Part shown: in pieces, positions 38,340-50,014 of the stretch
Layout of the letters: every line of letters starts with the position of its first letter
Numbering within the stretch: position 1 is the first letter of the stretch
NCBI RefSeq assembly: GCF_024357955.1
Contig: NZ_JANEYT010000002.1
Location: forward strand, 122,842-186,841
Reading direction: 5' to 3'
DNA length: 64,000 bases
From: Photobacterium pectinilyticum
GTDB taxonomy: Bacteria > Pseudomonadota > Gammaproteobacteria > Enterobacterales > Vibrionaceae
Position numbers and translations under genes: made by a program
The notes under the pieces: model-generated
Databases searched by the model: none
What the model was told of the DNA's origin: nothing
Seen by the model: only the letters and a program-made list of their open reading frames with translations

Positions 38340-39028
38340 TGAGTCAGCTCAGCGGTATTGATTTTATAGCTTTTGATCTTGATGGCACGTTGCTCGACAG
38401 TGTGCCTGATTTGGCTGATGCAGCTGATAAAACCATGCGCGCCCTTGGGCGTGCAGGGGTGAGCGTTGAGCAGGTGACAACCTGGATTGGTAACGGGGCG
38501 GACATTTTAATCGGCCGGGCATTGAGCCAGAGTGTCGATGTTGACCCTGATCTCGATCCTGCACTGCACCGCGAGGCTCGCCAACTGTTCGATCGCTTCT
38601 ACGAAGATGGCGGTCACGAGAAGAGCACGCTGTATCCGGGCGTTAAAGCGACGCTGGCAGCGTTTCATGATGTTGGGTTGCCGATGGCCATCGTGACCAA
38701 CAAGCCGGCTCAGTTCGTGCCTCACTTGCTTGAAGAGCATGGTATCGCGGATTACTTTGTAGATGTGATTGGCGGCGATACCTTCCCGCTAAAGAAACCG
38801 GATCCGTATGCTTTGAATTGGTTGCTCGATAAACACCAGCTAAAAGCAGAGCGGATGCTGATGGTTGGTGACTCCCGCAACGATATCTTGGCGGCAAAAG
38901 CGGCGTCATGTTATGTTGTTGGGCTCACTTATGGCTATAACTATGGCCAGCCGATCAGCGAAAGTAACCCAGATATTGTACTGGATCACTTTAGTCACTT
39001 GGCAGAAGTGGTTAAACTAGGTAGCTAG
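38339..39028 (+). CDS. gph: Gph, phosphoglycolate phosphatase
   Basis: A 229-residue HAD-superfamily phosphatase that removes 2-phosphoglycolate formed during repair of oxidised DNA ends. HAD motif I is DLDGTLLDS near residue 14, motif II is IVTNKP near 120, motif III/IV are KKPDPYALN and MVGDSRNDILAAKAA. It is translationally coupled to rpe (TAATG) and precedes trpS by about 90 bp. Confidence 0.96.
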   Translation: MSQLSGIDFIAFDLDGTLLDSVPDLADAADKTMRALGRAGVSVEQVTTWIGNGADILIGRALSQSVDVDPDLDPALHREARQLFDRFYEDGGHEKSTLYPGVKATLAAFHDVGLPMAIVTNKPAQFVPHLLEEHGIADYFVDVIGGDTFPLKKPDPYALNWLLDKHQLKAERMLMVGDSRNDILAAKAASCYVVGLTYGYNYGQPISESNPDIVLDHFSHLAEVVKLGS

Positions 39029-39065
39029 TACGTTCGGTGTTGTACCGGGCTCTGATTGATATTAT

Positions 39066-39092
39066 GCCAGCGGCTGATGGCCGCGGCTTTTT
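39066..39092 (+). terminator. Possible terminator between gph and trpS
   Basis: GCGGC-TGATG-GCCGC followed by GGC and seven T. The structure is compact, and it could also act as a partial terminator or attenuator before trpS. Confidence 0.5.
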
Positions 39093-39115
39093 TTGTGACA
39101 TAGGAAAATCTCATC

Positions 39116-40132
39116 ATGACCAAACCCATTGTATTGAGTGGCGTACAGCCTTCAGGTGAATTAAGTATCGGTAATTATCTGGGTGCGCTGCGTCAGTGGG
39201 AACAGATGCAGGATGATTATGATTGTCAGTACTGTGTCGTAGACCTGCATGCCATCACGGTACGCCAAGACCCAAAAGCGCTGCATGAAGCAACGCTCGA
39301 TGCACTGGCTATTTGTCTAGCTGTCGGGGTCGATCCGAAGAAAAGTACCTTGTTTGTCCAGTCTCATGTGCCTGAGCATGCTCAACTGGGTTGGCTACTG
39401 AACTGTTACACCCAGATGGGTGAGCTTAGCCGCATGACCCAGTTCAAGGATAAATCACAGCGCCACGCGAACGATGTTAACGTTGGCCTGTTTGGCTACC
39501 CGGTCCTGATGGCGGCCGATATCTTGCTATACGGCGCTCACCAGGTACCAGTAGGCTCAGACCAGAAGCAACACCTTGAGCTGGCACGTGATATCGCGAC
39601 CCGTTTCAACAACATCTACGGCGATGGCGAGGCGATCTTCCAAGTACCTGAGCCGTACATCCCAACGGTAAATGCCCGTGTCATGAGCCTTCAGGATGCA
39701 ACCAAGAAGATGTCGAAGTCGGATGACAACCGTAAGAATGTGATCACCCTGCTGGAAGAGCCGAAATCGATCATCAAGAAGATCAACAAGGCCCAGACAG
39801 ATACCGAAACGCCACCGCGTATCGCACACGATATCGAGAACAAAGGCGGCATCTCTAACCTGATGGGTCTGTACTCGGCTGCAACCGGTAAGACGTTTGC
39901 TGAAATTGAAGCGCAATATCAGGGCGTTGAGATGTATGGCCCGTTCAAGAAAGACGTGGGCGAAGCGATTGTTGCGATGCTGGAGCCTATCCAAGCTGAA
40001 TACCACCGTGTCCGTGCTGACCGTGCTTACCTTGATCAAGTAATGAAGGCGGGTGCTGAGAAGGCGTCTGCACGTGCGGCAGAGACCTTGAAGCAAGCGT
40101 TTTCTGCTGTAGGCTTTGTTGCGCGTCCGTAG
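39116..40132 (+). CDS. trpS: TrpS, tryptophanyl-tRNA synthetase
   Basis: A 338-residue class I aminoacyl-tRNA synthetase. It starts with [20 protein letters not shown], which contains the HIGH-equivalent, and has the KMSKS loop in [12 protein letters not shown] near residue 198. Length and order (rpe-gph-trpS) are as in enterobacteria. It ends at a strong terminator. Confidence 0.97.
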   Translation: MTKPIVLSGVQPSGELSIGNYLGALRQWEQMQDDYDCQYCVVDLHAITVRQDPKALHEATLDALAICLAVGVDPKKSTLFVQSHVPEHAQLGWLLNCYTQMGELSRMTQFKDKSQRHANDVNVGLFGYPVLMAADILLYGAHQVPVGSDQKQHLELARDIATRFNNIYGDGEAIFQVPEPYIPTVNARVMSLQDATKKMSKSDDNRKNVITLLEEPKSIIKKINKAQTDTETPPRIAHDIENKGGISNLMGLYSAATGKTFAEIEAQYQGVEMYGPFKKDVGEAIVAMLEPIQAEYHRVRADRAYLDQVMKAGAEKASARAAETLKQAFSAVGFVARP

Positions 40133-40163
40133 TGATACAACTAGACCAATAATGTAAAGACAG

Positions 40164-40190
40164 GAAACCGGCCATTGGCCGGTTTTTTTT
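40164..40190 (+). terminator. Intrinsic terminator of trpS
   Basis: ACCGGCC-ATT-GGCCGGT followed by a run of eight T in total. Confidence 0.9.
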
Positions 40191-40261
40191 CGTCTAGGCT
40201 TGCCTTTCTGCTGTCCTGCTGCAAAATAGGCCGCTGTAATTTTCAGGGAGCAGCAGTACCC

Positions 40262-40837
40262 ATGCTATTGATGATCGATAACTACGACTCGTTTACCTAT
40301 AACCTGTATCAGTATTTTTGTGAGCTGGGGGCGGAGGTGAAGGTCGTACGTAATGACGAAATCGATATTGCTGGTATCGAGGCGTTGGCTCCTTCCCACC
40401 TGGTGATTTCGCCTGGTCCCTGTACGCCTGATGACGCGGGGATCTCACTTGAGGCGATCCGTCATTTTGCCGGTAAGCTGCCGATCCTTGGTGTTTGCCT
40501 TGGCCATCAGTCCATTGCTCAGGTGTATGGTGGCGACGTCGTTCGTGCCCGCCAAGTGATGCACGGAAAGACCTCCCCGGTTGCCCACACCGACTGCAGC
40601 GTATTTTCCGGGTTGAACAACCCGCTAACGGTTACCCGATACCATTCGCTGGTGGTGAAGGCTGATACGCTGCCTGATTGCTTTGAAGTCACCGCGTGGA
40701 CGGAAAAAGACGGCGAGCGCGATGAAATCATGGGCATCGCCCACAAAACCTTGCCTATCGAAGGGGTCCAGTTTCACCCCGAAAGTATCTTGACCGAGCA
40801 GGGCCACCAACTGCTGGCGAATTTTCTGCGTCGTTGA
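40262..40837 (+). CDS. pabA: PabA, glutamine amidotransferase subunit of aminodeoxychorismate synthase
   Basis: A 191-residue class I glutamine amidotransferase supplying ammonia to PabB for p-aminobenzoate and folate. I chose ATG 40262 ([20 protein letters not shown]); a longer frame starts inside the trpS terminator. The nucleophile is Cys79 in GVCLGHQ; the His-Glu pair is in [11 protein letters not shown]. TrpG is a close paralogue, but the location before argD/astC is that of pabA. Confidence 0.93.
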   Translation: MLLMIDNYDSFTYNLYQYFCELGAEVKVVRNDEIDIAGIEALAPSHLVISPGPCTPDDAGISLEAIRHFAGKLPILGVCLGHQSIAQVYGGDVVRARQVMHGKTSPVAHTDCSVFSGLNNPLTVTRYHSLVVKADTLPDCFEVTAWTEKDGERDEIMGIAHKTLPIEGVQFHPESILTEQGHQLLANFLRR

Positions 40838-40852
40838 GCGTATAGGCATATG

Positions 40853-40895
40853 GGCAGCAGTAAATGCTGCCTAGCTAAGTGGCAGCATCATTTTT
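40853..40895 (+). promoter_or_regulatory. Two overlapping, mutually exclusive hairpins after pabA
   Basis: Hairpin 1 pairs GGCAGCA (40853-40859) with TGCTGCC (40865-40871). Hairpin 2 pairs ATGCTGCC (40864-40871) with GGCAGCAT (40881-40888) and is followed by CATTTTT, i.e. a terminator. Both use the same middle segment, so only one can form. Confidence 0.6.
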
Positions 40896-41242
40896 CGCCG
40901 ATCCAATTACTTCCTCCCACGCTGAAAACGACCCACCTCAGGCTTTTTGCTGTCTTGATGACGCGATCTTTGTCACCTTTATTAACATTCGTTTATCTTT
41001 TTTGAATTTTTTGGCACGGAAAGATTATGCACAACCCAGGGTTGTTTCATTTTTATTTCCTTGCAGGAAAAACACCTTTTAGTGAATTGGGCTTAATAAG
41101 TTTTCCCCAACCCCGCATAAATATGTATTTTGTAGGTGATTAACCGTTAACCGAGATGGAATAAAAAAATATTCTGCTATTGGAATTGGTTAATAAAATG
41201 TAAATACTATGCTTAGGGCAAAAACATTAGAAGGAAACGATA
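40896..41242. other. Upstream region of the ast/argD operon (no gene seen)
   Basis: AT-rich, with no supportable reading frame. CATAAATATGTATTTTGT (41116-41133) is a weak match to an ARG box and AGTGAAT (41081-41087) a possible half-site, which would fit ArgR control. No sigma54 -24/-12 element with correct spacing was found, unlike E. coli astC. A promoter could not be placed firmly. Confidence 0.4.
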
Positions 41243-42457
41243 ATGACAAAGGAGTATAAAGTCGATCGTCAGGTATTTGATGACGTGATGGTGCCGTGTT
41301 ACGCGCCGATGCAGATGATCCCGGTGAAGGGAGAGGGTGCAAGGGTGTGGGATCAGGAAGGGCGAGAGTATGTCGACTTTGCTGGCGGTATTGCGGTGAG
41401 CTGTTTGGGCCACTGCCACCCGGTAATGGTGGATGCCATCAAGGCACAGGCTGAGAAGATCTGGCATCTCAGTAATGTCATGACCAACGAGCCTGCATTG
41501 CGGTTGGCGACGCTGCTGACCGAGCACAGCTTTGCCGACAAAGTGTTTTTTGCCAACTCCGGTGCCGAGGCCAATGAAGCAGCGCTGAAACTGGCTCGCC
41601 GTTATGCGGCAGATAAGTTTAGCCCGGATAAGTCCGAAATTATCTCTTTCAAACAGGGCTTCCATGGCCGTACCTTCTTCACTGTTACCGTGGGTGGCCA
41701 AGAGGCCTATTCCGATGGCTTCGGGCCGAAACCGGGCGCGGTGACCCACCTTGCCTATAACGATTTGACCGGTTTGGCCGAGCACATGTCTGAGCGTACC
41801 TGTGCGGTAATGATGGAGCCGCTGCAGGGCGAGGGCGGGATTGTGTCGCCGACACCGAAATTTATCCAAGGTGTTCGTGAACTGTGCGACAAACACAACG
41901 CTTTGTTGATTTTCGATGAAGTACAAACCGGTAACGGTCGTACTGGGGATTTCTATGCCTATCAAGGGCTGGGAGTCATACCGGACATTCTCAGTACAGC
42001 CAAATCCCTTGGTGGCGGTTTCCCTATCGGCGCCATGCTGACCACCACTGAGTTGGCTGTACACCTCAAAGTCGGGACTCATGGCTCGACCTATGGCGGT
42101 AACCCATTGGCTTGTGCCGTAGCCGAAGCGGTGGTCAGTGAAGTGACCAAGCCGGAAGTGCTGGCGGGCGTCAAGCAGCGCGAGCAATGGTTCCGCGAAG
42201 CACTTGAAGCGATCAATGCCAAGTATCCGGTCTTTGCCGAAGTCCGCGGTAAGGGCCTGCTATTGGGGGCTGCGCTCAATGATGAGTGGCAGGGGCGAGC
42301 AAGAGATATCTTGGTCGCTGCCGGTGAAGAAGGGCTGATGGTGCTGATTGCTGGTGCCAACGTGGTGCGCTTTACCCCGTCTTTGGTGATCGGTAAGGCT
42401 GACATTGACGAGGGGATGGCTCGACTGGAGCGCGCTATTGCCAAAATCTATTCATAG
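41243..42457 (+). CDS. argD: Acetylornithine / succinylornithine aminotransferase
   Basis: A 404-residue class III PLP aminotransferase. The PLP lysine is Lys254 in [33 protein letters not shown] and [15 protein letters not shown] are typical. The same protein family serves arginine synthesis (ArgD) and the succinyl pathway of degradation (AstC). It heads astA-astD here, so a catabolic role is clear from context; because no other argD is in the arg operon, it may be the dual-function enzyme. A GAAGGAAAC sequence precedes the ATG. Confidence 0.9.
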   Translation: MTKEYKVDRQVFDDVMVPCYAPMQMIPVKGEGARVWDQEGREYVDFAGGIAVSCLGHCHPVMVDAIKAQAEKIWHLSNVMTNEPALRLATLLTEHSFADKVFFANSGAEANEAALKLARRYAADKFSPDKSEIISFKQGFHGRTFFTVTVGGQEAYSDGFGPKPGAVTHLAYNDLTGLAEHMSERTCAVMMEPLQGEGGIVSPTPKFIQGVRELCDKHNALLIFDEVQTGNGRTGDFYAYQGLGVIPDILSTAKSLGGGFPIGAMLTTTELAVHLKVGTHGSTYGGNPLACAVAEAVVSEVTKPEVLAGVKQREQWFREALEAINAKYPVFAEVRGKGLLLGAALNDEWQGRARDILVAAGEEGLMVLIAGANVVRFTPSLVIGKADIDEGMARLERAIAKIYS

Positions 42458-42567
42458 CTTGTTTTAACCGGTTGCGGCTGGCAGGAGCTTGGCCGCAGCT
42501 TACGGCCTCGTGCTGGTATTCTCATTAGTTGGCAGCATTGCTGCAGCTTGCATCAGGAGGGAGTTCG

Positions 42568-45047
<2,480 letters not shown>

Positions 45048-45088
45048 TGCCCGCCAATCATTCACCAGTCAAAGAGGATAGCGAGCAC

Positions 45089-45886
45089 ATGGAAAGGGTA
45101 GAGCAACTATTTGCCGGGTTATGGCAGGATTATATCCAGCGCCTATGCCCATCAGCCGCTCAGGTTCATGATCTGCTGACCGAAGAAGAGCCGCTGCTCA
45201 ATGATCATATTGCGCTGCGAACATTTAACCTGCCTAAGGTCGGGCTTGATCGACTGGCGGCGCCGTTCATTGCCATTGGCTACAAGCCGTGTGGCCGCTA
45301 TCATTTCGAAACCAAGAAGTTATATGCCGAGCATTTCGAGCATCCCAACCCATTGGCACCCAAAGTGTTTATCAGTGAGTTGATGGTGGGGCAGTTTAGC
45401 TCGCTGTTGCAGCAGACGGTCAGGGAACTGGTCGATCAGGTGCCAGAGCAAGCCATGCGAGATCCGGCCTTCCTCTATAGCGGGCGGTTATGGGATTTGG
45501 ACTACGCGACTTATGAGTTGCTGGCGGCAGAAAGCGAATATGCTGGATGGCTAGCTGCCCATGGTTTTGGGGCCAACCACTTTACCGTTAGCCTGAACCA
45601 GCTTGAGCAGTTTACCGAGGTGGCTGAGGTCAATCACTTGCTGCGCCACAACGGGTTTGAGATCAACAGCGCTGGCGGTGATGTTAAAGGTAGCCCTGAG
45701 GTGATGCTTGAACAGTCATCGACTATGGCCGACAGGGTCGAGGTTGGGTTTTTGGATGGCGTTTATAGCATACCGGGCGGGTTCTATGAGTTTGCCAAGC
45801 GCTATCCGAAAGAGGACGGTGAGTTATATACCGGTTTTGTCGAGGCGTCGGCAGATAAGATCTTCGAGAGCACGGACGCCAACTAA
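45089..45886 (+). CDS. DUF1338-family protein (putative 2-oxoacid dioxygenase/decarboxylase)
   Basis: A DUF1338 protein of 265 residues from ATG 45089 (MERVEQLFAGLWQDYIQRLC), preceded by AGAGGA; a start at 45047, overlapping astD, would add 14 residues. The family includes HglS of Pseudomonas putida, an Fe-dependent enzyme converting 2-oxoadipate to 2-hydroxyglutarate. The likely metal ligands are visible: His in LNDHIALRTFN, His in GANHFTVSLN and Glu in PGGFYEFAKRYP. It is co-transcribed with astA-astD, suggesting work on an arginine- or lysine-derived 2-oxoacid. The substrate is unknown. Known HglS is much longer. Confidence 0.8.
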   Translation: MERVEQLFAGLWQDYIQRLCPSAAQVHDLLTEEEPLLNDHIALRTFNLPKVGLDRLAAPFIAIGYKPCGRYHFETKKLYAEHFEHPNPLAPKVFISELMVGQFSSLLQQTVRELVDQVPEQAMRDPAFLYSGRLWDLDYATYELLAAESEYAGWLAAHGFGANHFTVSLNQLEQFTEVAEVNHLLRHNGFEINSAGGDVKGSPEVMLEQSSTMADRVEVGFLDGVYSIPGGFYEFAKRYPKEDGELYTGFVEASADKIFESTDAN

Positions 45887-45978
45887 ATCAGGGTAACCTG
45901 CCTGAAACCGGTTATCTAATTCTGCATATTCCAAGCGCCTGTGGCTCATGTGGTCACAGGTGTTTCATGTGTCTGGAT

Positions 45979-46167
45979 TTAGTGCTTGAGGCTATCGAGT
46001 GGATACCCCTGCTGGGACTCCGGTGTCTGGCGTTTCACCTTCTCATGTTGTTCAAGGTAGTGGCGGCTGTCACTGAAGCCTGTCATCTCAACGGTATCGG
46101 GCAGCGGCGAAATGACTCCGCGCTCGGTGTGGTGGGAGCGATGTGGTGAGAAGCGTTCGATGTCCAT
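45979..46167 (-). CDS. Small hypothetical protein between the ast operon and crp
   Basis: A 62-residue charged protein starting MDIERFSPHRSHHTERGVIS and ending in GYPLDSLKH. It has no membrane segment or signal peptide. Its composition reads like a real soluble protein, whereas the overlapping plus-strand frame (45967-46149) looks less convincing. The Shine-Dalgarno is weak (GGAA about 10 bp before ATG). I recognise no family. The rest of this 467-bp gap shows an imperfect CACCTGTG/CACAGG inverted repeat (about 45934-45960) that may end the ast operon. Confidence 0.4.
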   Translation of the reverse strand: MDIERFSPHRSHHTERGVISPLPDTVEMTGFSDSRHYLEQHEKVKRQTPESQQGYPLDSLKH

Positions 46168-46300
46168 ACCGGTATTCCATTACAGGTGGTGAGGATTAAT
46201 ATGCACAATGTAGCATTAAGTCGCGTAGATACAAGCACAAAAAGAGTGATGGGGTAGACAGTAATGTCCTGTAAGTATGAAAGTGGGTGCGATGGGCAAT

Positions 46301-46327
46301 AAAAAAAGCCGCATAGTGCGGCTTTTT
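46301..46327 (-). terminator. Intrinsic terminator of crp
   Basis: AAAAAGCCGCA-TAG-TGCGGCTTTTT, T-rich on both strands, 27 bp past the crp stop. Confidence 0.9.
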
Positions 46328-46353
46328 GAGTTTTTGCTAGTAAACCGGGTTGT

Positions 46354-46986
46354 TTAGCGTGTGCCGTAAACAACGATAGTTTTACCATGGGCAGAAATCA
46401 GGTTCTGCTCTTCTAGCATCTTCAATATACGACCAACAGTCTCACGGGAACAGCCAACGATCTGGCCGATTTCCTGACGGGTGATCTTGATTTGCATACC
46501 GTCTGGGTGAGTCATTGCATCTGGCTGTTTAGCCAGGTTCAATAGTGTCTGAGCGATACGGCCTGTTACATCCAGGAATGCCAAGTCACCGACTTTCTGG
46601 CTAGTCACCTGAAGGCGGCTGGCCATCTGCGCAGAAAGGCGCATTAGGATGTCTGGGTTAACTTGAATTAGCTGGCGGAATTTCTTGAAAGAAATTTCTG
46701 CAACTTCGCAAGGGGTCTTAGCTCGAACCCATGCAGTACGCTCTTGGCCTTCTTCGAATAGGCCTAACTCACCGATGAAGTCACCTTGGTTTAGGTAAGA
46801 CAGGATCATTTCCTTACCTTCTTCATCCTTGATCAGGACCGCAACAGAACCTTTTACGATGTAATAGAGCGTTTCCGCTTTTTCTCCCGCATGAATCAAA
46901 GTACTCTTTGAAGGGTATTTATGAATGTGGCAATGGGAAAGAAACCACTCTAGAGTTGGATCTGTTTGAGGTTTACCTGGAACCAT
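46354..46986 (-). CDS. crp: Crp, cAMP receptor protein
   Basis: A 210-residue global regulator. I chose ATG 46986 ([20 protein letters not shown]); the longer frame adds 23 unrelated residues. The cAMP-binding segment [20 protein letters not shown] and the DNA-reading helix in [19 protein letters not shown] are identical or nearly so to E. coli Crp. It is divergent from yhfA, as in E. coli, with a good CRP site between them. It governs carbon use, competence and nucleoside genes in vibrios. Confidence 0.98.
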   Translation of the reverse strand: MVPGKPQTDPTLEWFLSHCHIHKYPSKSTLIHAGEKAETLYYIVKGSVAVLIKDEEGKEMILSYLNQGDFIGELGLFEEGQERTAWVRAKTPCEVAEISFKKFRQLIQVNPDILMRLSAQMASRLQVTSQKVGDLAFLDVTGRIAQTLLNLAKQPDAMTHPDGMQIKITRQEIGQIVGCSRETVGRILKMLEEQNLISAHGKTIVVYGTR

Positions 46987-47192
46987 ATTACTAACTTCCT
47001 CTGCGTTTGTTGCCCAACAACGACGTCCATTAAAAATGTGGCTGGGCCTAACCATAATTAGTTCGTCGTTTAGGATATTCAGTCAACCGCTGGGCTGCAA
47101 GCTCACGTGAATAATTAGTTCAGATTTTATCTTTTTTCGGCGCGCTTTTCTTGATATTGATCTATGTGAAATGGCCATTTTGTAGTCATAAG

Positions 47193-47208
47193 TGTGCACA
47201 TGATCACA
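47193..47208. promoter_or_regulatory. CRP-binding site between crp and yhfA
   Basis: TGTGCACATGATCACA matches TGTGA-N6-TCACA at 9 of 10 positions. It is 50 bp before yhfA and about 205 bp before crp, so it may control either gene; E. coli crp is also autoregulated by CRP sites in this intergenic region. Confidence 0.75.
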
Positions 47209-47257
47209 CCGTTGCTAGATTGTGCCAAAACCCCCTATAAGTTGTAAGGAGAAACCA

Positions 47258-47662
47258 ATGCAATCACGAGTGAAATGGGTCGAAAATATGACCTTCCTAG
47301 GGCAGTCAAATTCAGGTCACAGCGTGGTGATGGATGGCAATGGTGGCGAAAAAGCGCCGAGCCCAATGGAGCTGGTACTGATGGCTGCGGGTGGGTGTAG
47401 TTCGGTGGACGTGGTGGATGGGCTCAAATCTGCCGGGCAGAAAATTACGGCTTGCGAAGCGCAAATCAACTCGGTTCGTCGTGAGCTGGCTCCTCGTATT
47501 TTTACCACTGCGAACCTGCATTTTGTGGTGACAGGTGAAAATTTGGATGAAGCCGTTGTAGCCAAAACCGTGGCCGACTCGTTGGAAAAATACTGTTCTG
47601 TTTGCCTGATGTTGGGTGAAGGGGTAGAGATGACCCACTCGTACGAGGTGGTGGAAGCGTAA
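47258..47662 (+). CDS. yhfA: YhfA, OsmC-family protein
   Basis: A 134-residue OsmC-like protein. ATG 47258 follows AAGGAG and matches E. coli YhfA (MQARVKWVEG...). The family fold includes a peroxidase type with two cysteines; here Cys in AAGGCSSVDVV and Cys in EKYCSVCLML are present. The YhfA subgroup has no established function. It is divergent from crp, with a CRP site 50 bp upstream. Confidence 0.9.
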   Translation: MQSRVKWVENMTFLGQSNSGHSVVMDGNGGEKAPSPMELVLMAAGGCSSVDVVDGLKSAGQKITACEAQINSVRRELAPRIFTTANLHFVVTGENLDEAVVAKTVADSLEKYCSVCLMLGEGVEMTHSYEVVEA

Positions 47663-47723
47663 CCTCGCAGTAAGGGATGGCGATGGGCGAGAGGATAATC
47701 ACGCCTATCGCCTATCACAGCTC

Positions 47724-48593
47724 TTAACCTATTTTTCCCGTATCAATCAGCTGCTGGATCAGCGGCCGCATGATCAGCTCCATCGCAAAGCTCATTTTAC
47801 CGCCGGGCACCACTAGGGTGTTGTGGCGCGACATAAACGATCCTTGGATCATCGACAGCAGGTAGGGGAAATCAACCTTCTTGATCCCGCGGAACCGGAT
47901 CACCACAAAGCTTTCGTCCAGGCTTGGAATTGCCTTGGCACTGAACGGGTTGGAGGTATCGACCGTTGGTACCCGCTGGAAGTTGATGTGGGTGCGGGAG
48001 AACTGCGGGGTGATGTAATTGAGGTAGTCATCCATCGAGCGGACAATCGACTCCATCACCGCTTCGCGGGAATGACCACGATCACGGGTATCCCTGACGA
48101 TTTTCTGGATCCATTCCAAGTTGACGATCGGTACCATGCCGATCAGCAAATCAACGTGCTGGGCGGCATTGACCTCGCCATCGACCACACCGCCGTGTAG
48201 ACCTTCATAGAACAGCAGGTCAGTATTTTCAGGTAGAGTTTGCCAAGGTGTGAAAGTACCGGGCATTAGGTTGTACGGCACGGCTTCGTCGAAGGTGTGC
48301 AGGTAGCGACGGAACTGGCCGCTACCGTCTTCACCGTATTGGCGAAAAAACGTTTCCAACAACGGGAAGTCGTTAGCTTGGGGGCCGAAATAACTGATAT
48401 GACGGCCTTGCTCTTTGGCTTTGCGGATTTCGGCGTCCATTTCTGGTCGGGAAAATCGATGGAAACTGTCGCCTTCAAGCCAAGCAGCATTGATGTTCAT
48501 CATATTGAACATCTTACGGAATGCTTCGGAGGTGGTAGATGTACCTGCCCCCGAGGACCCTGTTACTGCAATAATCGGATGTTTTGCAGACAT
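47724..48593 (-). CDS. prkB: PrkB, phosphoribulokinase-like protein
   Basis: A 289-residue P-loop kinase of the phosphoribulokinase/uridine kinase type. I chose ATG 48593 (MSAKHPIIAVTGSSGAGTST), identical in position to the E. coli PrkB start. The P-loop is GSSGAGTS; FYEGLHGGVVDGEVNAAQHV, YITPQFSRTHINFQRVP and PSLDESFVVIRFRG are conserved. A Calvin-cycle role is unlikely, since no RuBisCO is seen and the gene is universal in these bacteria; its real substrate is unknown. It is convergent with yhfA. Confidence 0.93.
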   Translation of the reverse strand: MSAKHPIIAVTGSSGAGTSTTSEAFRKMFNMMNINAAWLEGDSFHRFSRPEMDAEIRKAKEQGRHISYFGPQANDFPLLETFFRQYGEDGSGQFRRYLHTFDEAVPYNLMPGTFTPWQTLPENTDLLFYEGLHGGVVDGEVNAAQHVDLLIGMVPIVNLEWIQKIVRDTRDRGHSREAVMESIVRSMDDYLNYITPQFSRTHINFQRVPTVDTSNPFSAKAIPSLDESFVVIRFRGIKKVDFPYLLSMIQGSFMSRHNTLVVPGGKMSFAMELIMRPLIQQLIDTGKIG

Positions 48594-48702
48594 GACAAAC
48601 CCTGTCGTTAACATTAACGGAGAGAGTTATTAACAGGGCTGGGCGTTAAGGTCAAGCCGGGATGTCAAAAATGCCGGGTCTACAAAGCTTATACCGGGTA
48701 GT

Positions 48703-48918
48703 TTACCCGAGTTGGCGCTTGGCTTTGATGTCGATGGTCTCATGCAGCTCGGAGTAAACAATCACCGCCTCCCCTTTTTCCAACTGCTGGCGTACCCGAC
48801 CAACCTTGTCGGCCATCGAAAGCTCGCGTTCGCCGTAGTCGGTGCCTTCGCGCAGCACGAAATGTTCTATTAGGTTAGTCAGGGTATCGGGATCTATGTC
48901 TTGCCAAGGGATATTCAT
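48703..48918 (-). CDS. yheU: YheU, UPF0270 family protein
   Basis: A 71-residue protein of the YheU family: [20 protein letters not shown], then [20 protein letters not shown]. The structure is known but the function is not. It lies between yheT and prkB, the conserved order yheS-yheT-yheU-prkB seen in enterobacteria. Confidence 0.93.
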   Translation of the reverse strand: MNIPWQDIDPDTLTNLIEHFVLREGTDYGERELSMADKVGRVRQQLEKGEAVIVYSELHETIDIKAKRQLG

Positions 48919-49008
48919 AACGGCACTTTTCTGTTGCAGGAGATAACGGAGATTATATTGGCAAATGCATCAGTTGTAGAGGGGGAAAGTACTTGGCCAG
49001 TGGCCAGC

Positions 49009-49995
49009 TTACCGATTCTTTGCATCGCTTATCGCCTGTTTAAACCACTCAGGAACGGTTCGCTCAAGCCAGAAGTCTGGTTGGCGCCATGAGCCTGTGA
49101 CAAACCCGACATGGCCACCGTTTGGGTATAGATCGTATTGAATGTGTGGTGGCAATGATGTGGTCGGAATGACCGCTTCCGTCATGAAGGGATCATCCTC
49201 GGCATGGATCACGCGTAGTGGAATAGCTACTTCATAAAGGCGGGGCAACCCGCTGCAGCGTTGGTAGTAATCGGTGGCATTTTTGAAACCGTGCAGGGGG
49301 GCGGTGACGAACTCGTCGAATTGCCACAGAGTTTCGAGTTGTTCAACATCTTGATGGGAAATAGGCATCGCATCGGGCAGGGCGGAAATTTTCCTGCTGA
49401 GATTACGCTTCATCGAGCCAAGCAGGTATTGCTGGTAGATTTTTGAAAATCCTTGTTGGATCCGCTCCGAGCAGGCGGCCAAATCCAGCGGAGGGGAAAT
49501 CACTTGCGCAGCGGTGATCTCCGAACGTGCACCACTTTCAGCCAGGTAGTTAACCAGCATGTTGCCCCCGAGCGACACACCGACGGCAAAAAATGGCTGA
49601 GTGGGTAATTGTTGGCGTAGCCACTGGATGAAAAAGCGCGCATCACTGGTTTCGCCGGAGTGGTAACTGCGGGGCTTGCGGTTCACTTCGCCGCTACACC
49701 CGCGAAAGTGCATCATGACCGAAAGCCAACCTTGCTGTTTGGCGGCATAAAGCAACCCGTTGGCATAGGGACTGTGAAAGCTGCCTTCCAAGCCGTGAAA
49801 CAGGATCATCACTGGTTGGTTGGGGGAGCTGTCGGCCAAGGGAGCCGTCCAGGCTAAGTCGAGGAAATCACCGTCCGGGGTTTCTATGCGTTGGGTAAGT
49901 GGCGTAAACAATGGCTTGCGGCGCAAAAAACGCGGCAGCAGGGTTTGCAGGTGTGGGTTTGCTAGCCCTTTGGCTGGATGAAATACCATTGTCAT
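49009..49995 (-). CDS. yheT: YheT, alpha/beta hydrolase
   Basis: A 328-residue serine hydrolase of the YheT/ABHD1-3 type. It begins with FHPAKGLANPHLQTLLPRFL, and the nucleophile elbow is GVSLGGNML (Ser near residue 140). The acid and histidine are likely in HAEDDPFM and NGGHVGF. The physiological substrate is unknown; related proteins act on short-chain esters or lipids. It is co-directional with yheS and yheU. Confidence 0.92.
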   Translation of the reverse strand: MTMVFHPAKGLANPHLQTLLPRFLRRKPLFTPLTQRIETPDGDFLDLAWTAPLADSSPNQPVMILFHGLEGSFHSPYANGLLYAAKQQGWLSVMMHFRGCSGEVNRKPRSYHSGETSDARFFIQWLRQQLPTQPFFAVGVSLGGNMLVNYLAESGARSEITAAQVISPPLDLAACSERIQQGFSKIYQQYLLGSMKRNLSRKISALPDAMPISHQDVEQLETLWQFDEFVTAPLHGFKNATDYYQRCSGLPRLYEVAIPLRVIHAEDDPFMTEAVIPTTSLPPHIQYDLYPNGGHVGFVTGSWRQPDFWLERTVPEWFKQAISDAKNR

Positions 49996-50014
49996 AACGA
50001 CTCCTTAATGTCCT

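Noticed and set aside
41012..41031. TGGCAC ... TGCA upstream of astC, considered as a sigma54 promoter
   Set aside because: The GG-to-GC distance is 16 bp where about 12 is required.
41213..42187. 324-residue minus-strand open frame antisense to argD/astC
   Set aside because: It is a shadow of a highly conserved aminotransferase gene; the His/Gln-rich translation matches no family and lacks its own signals.
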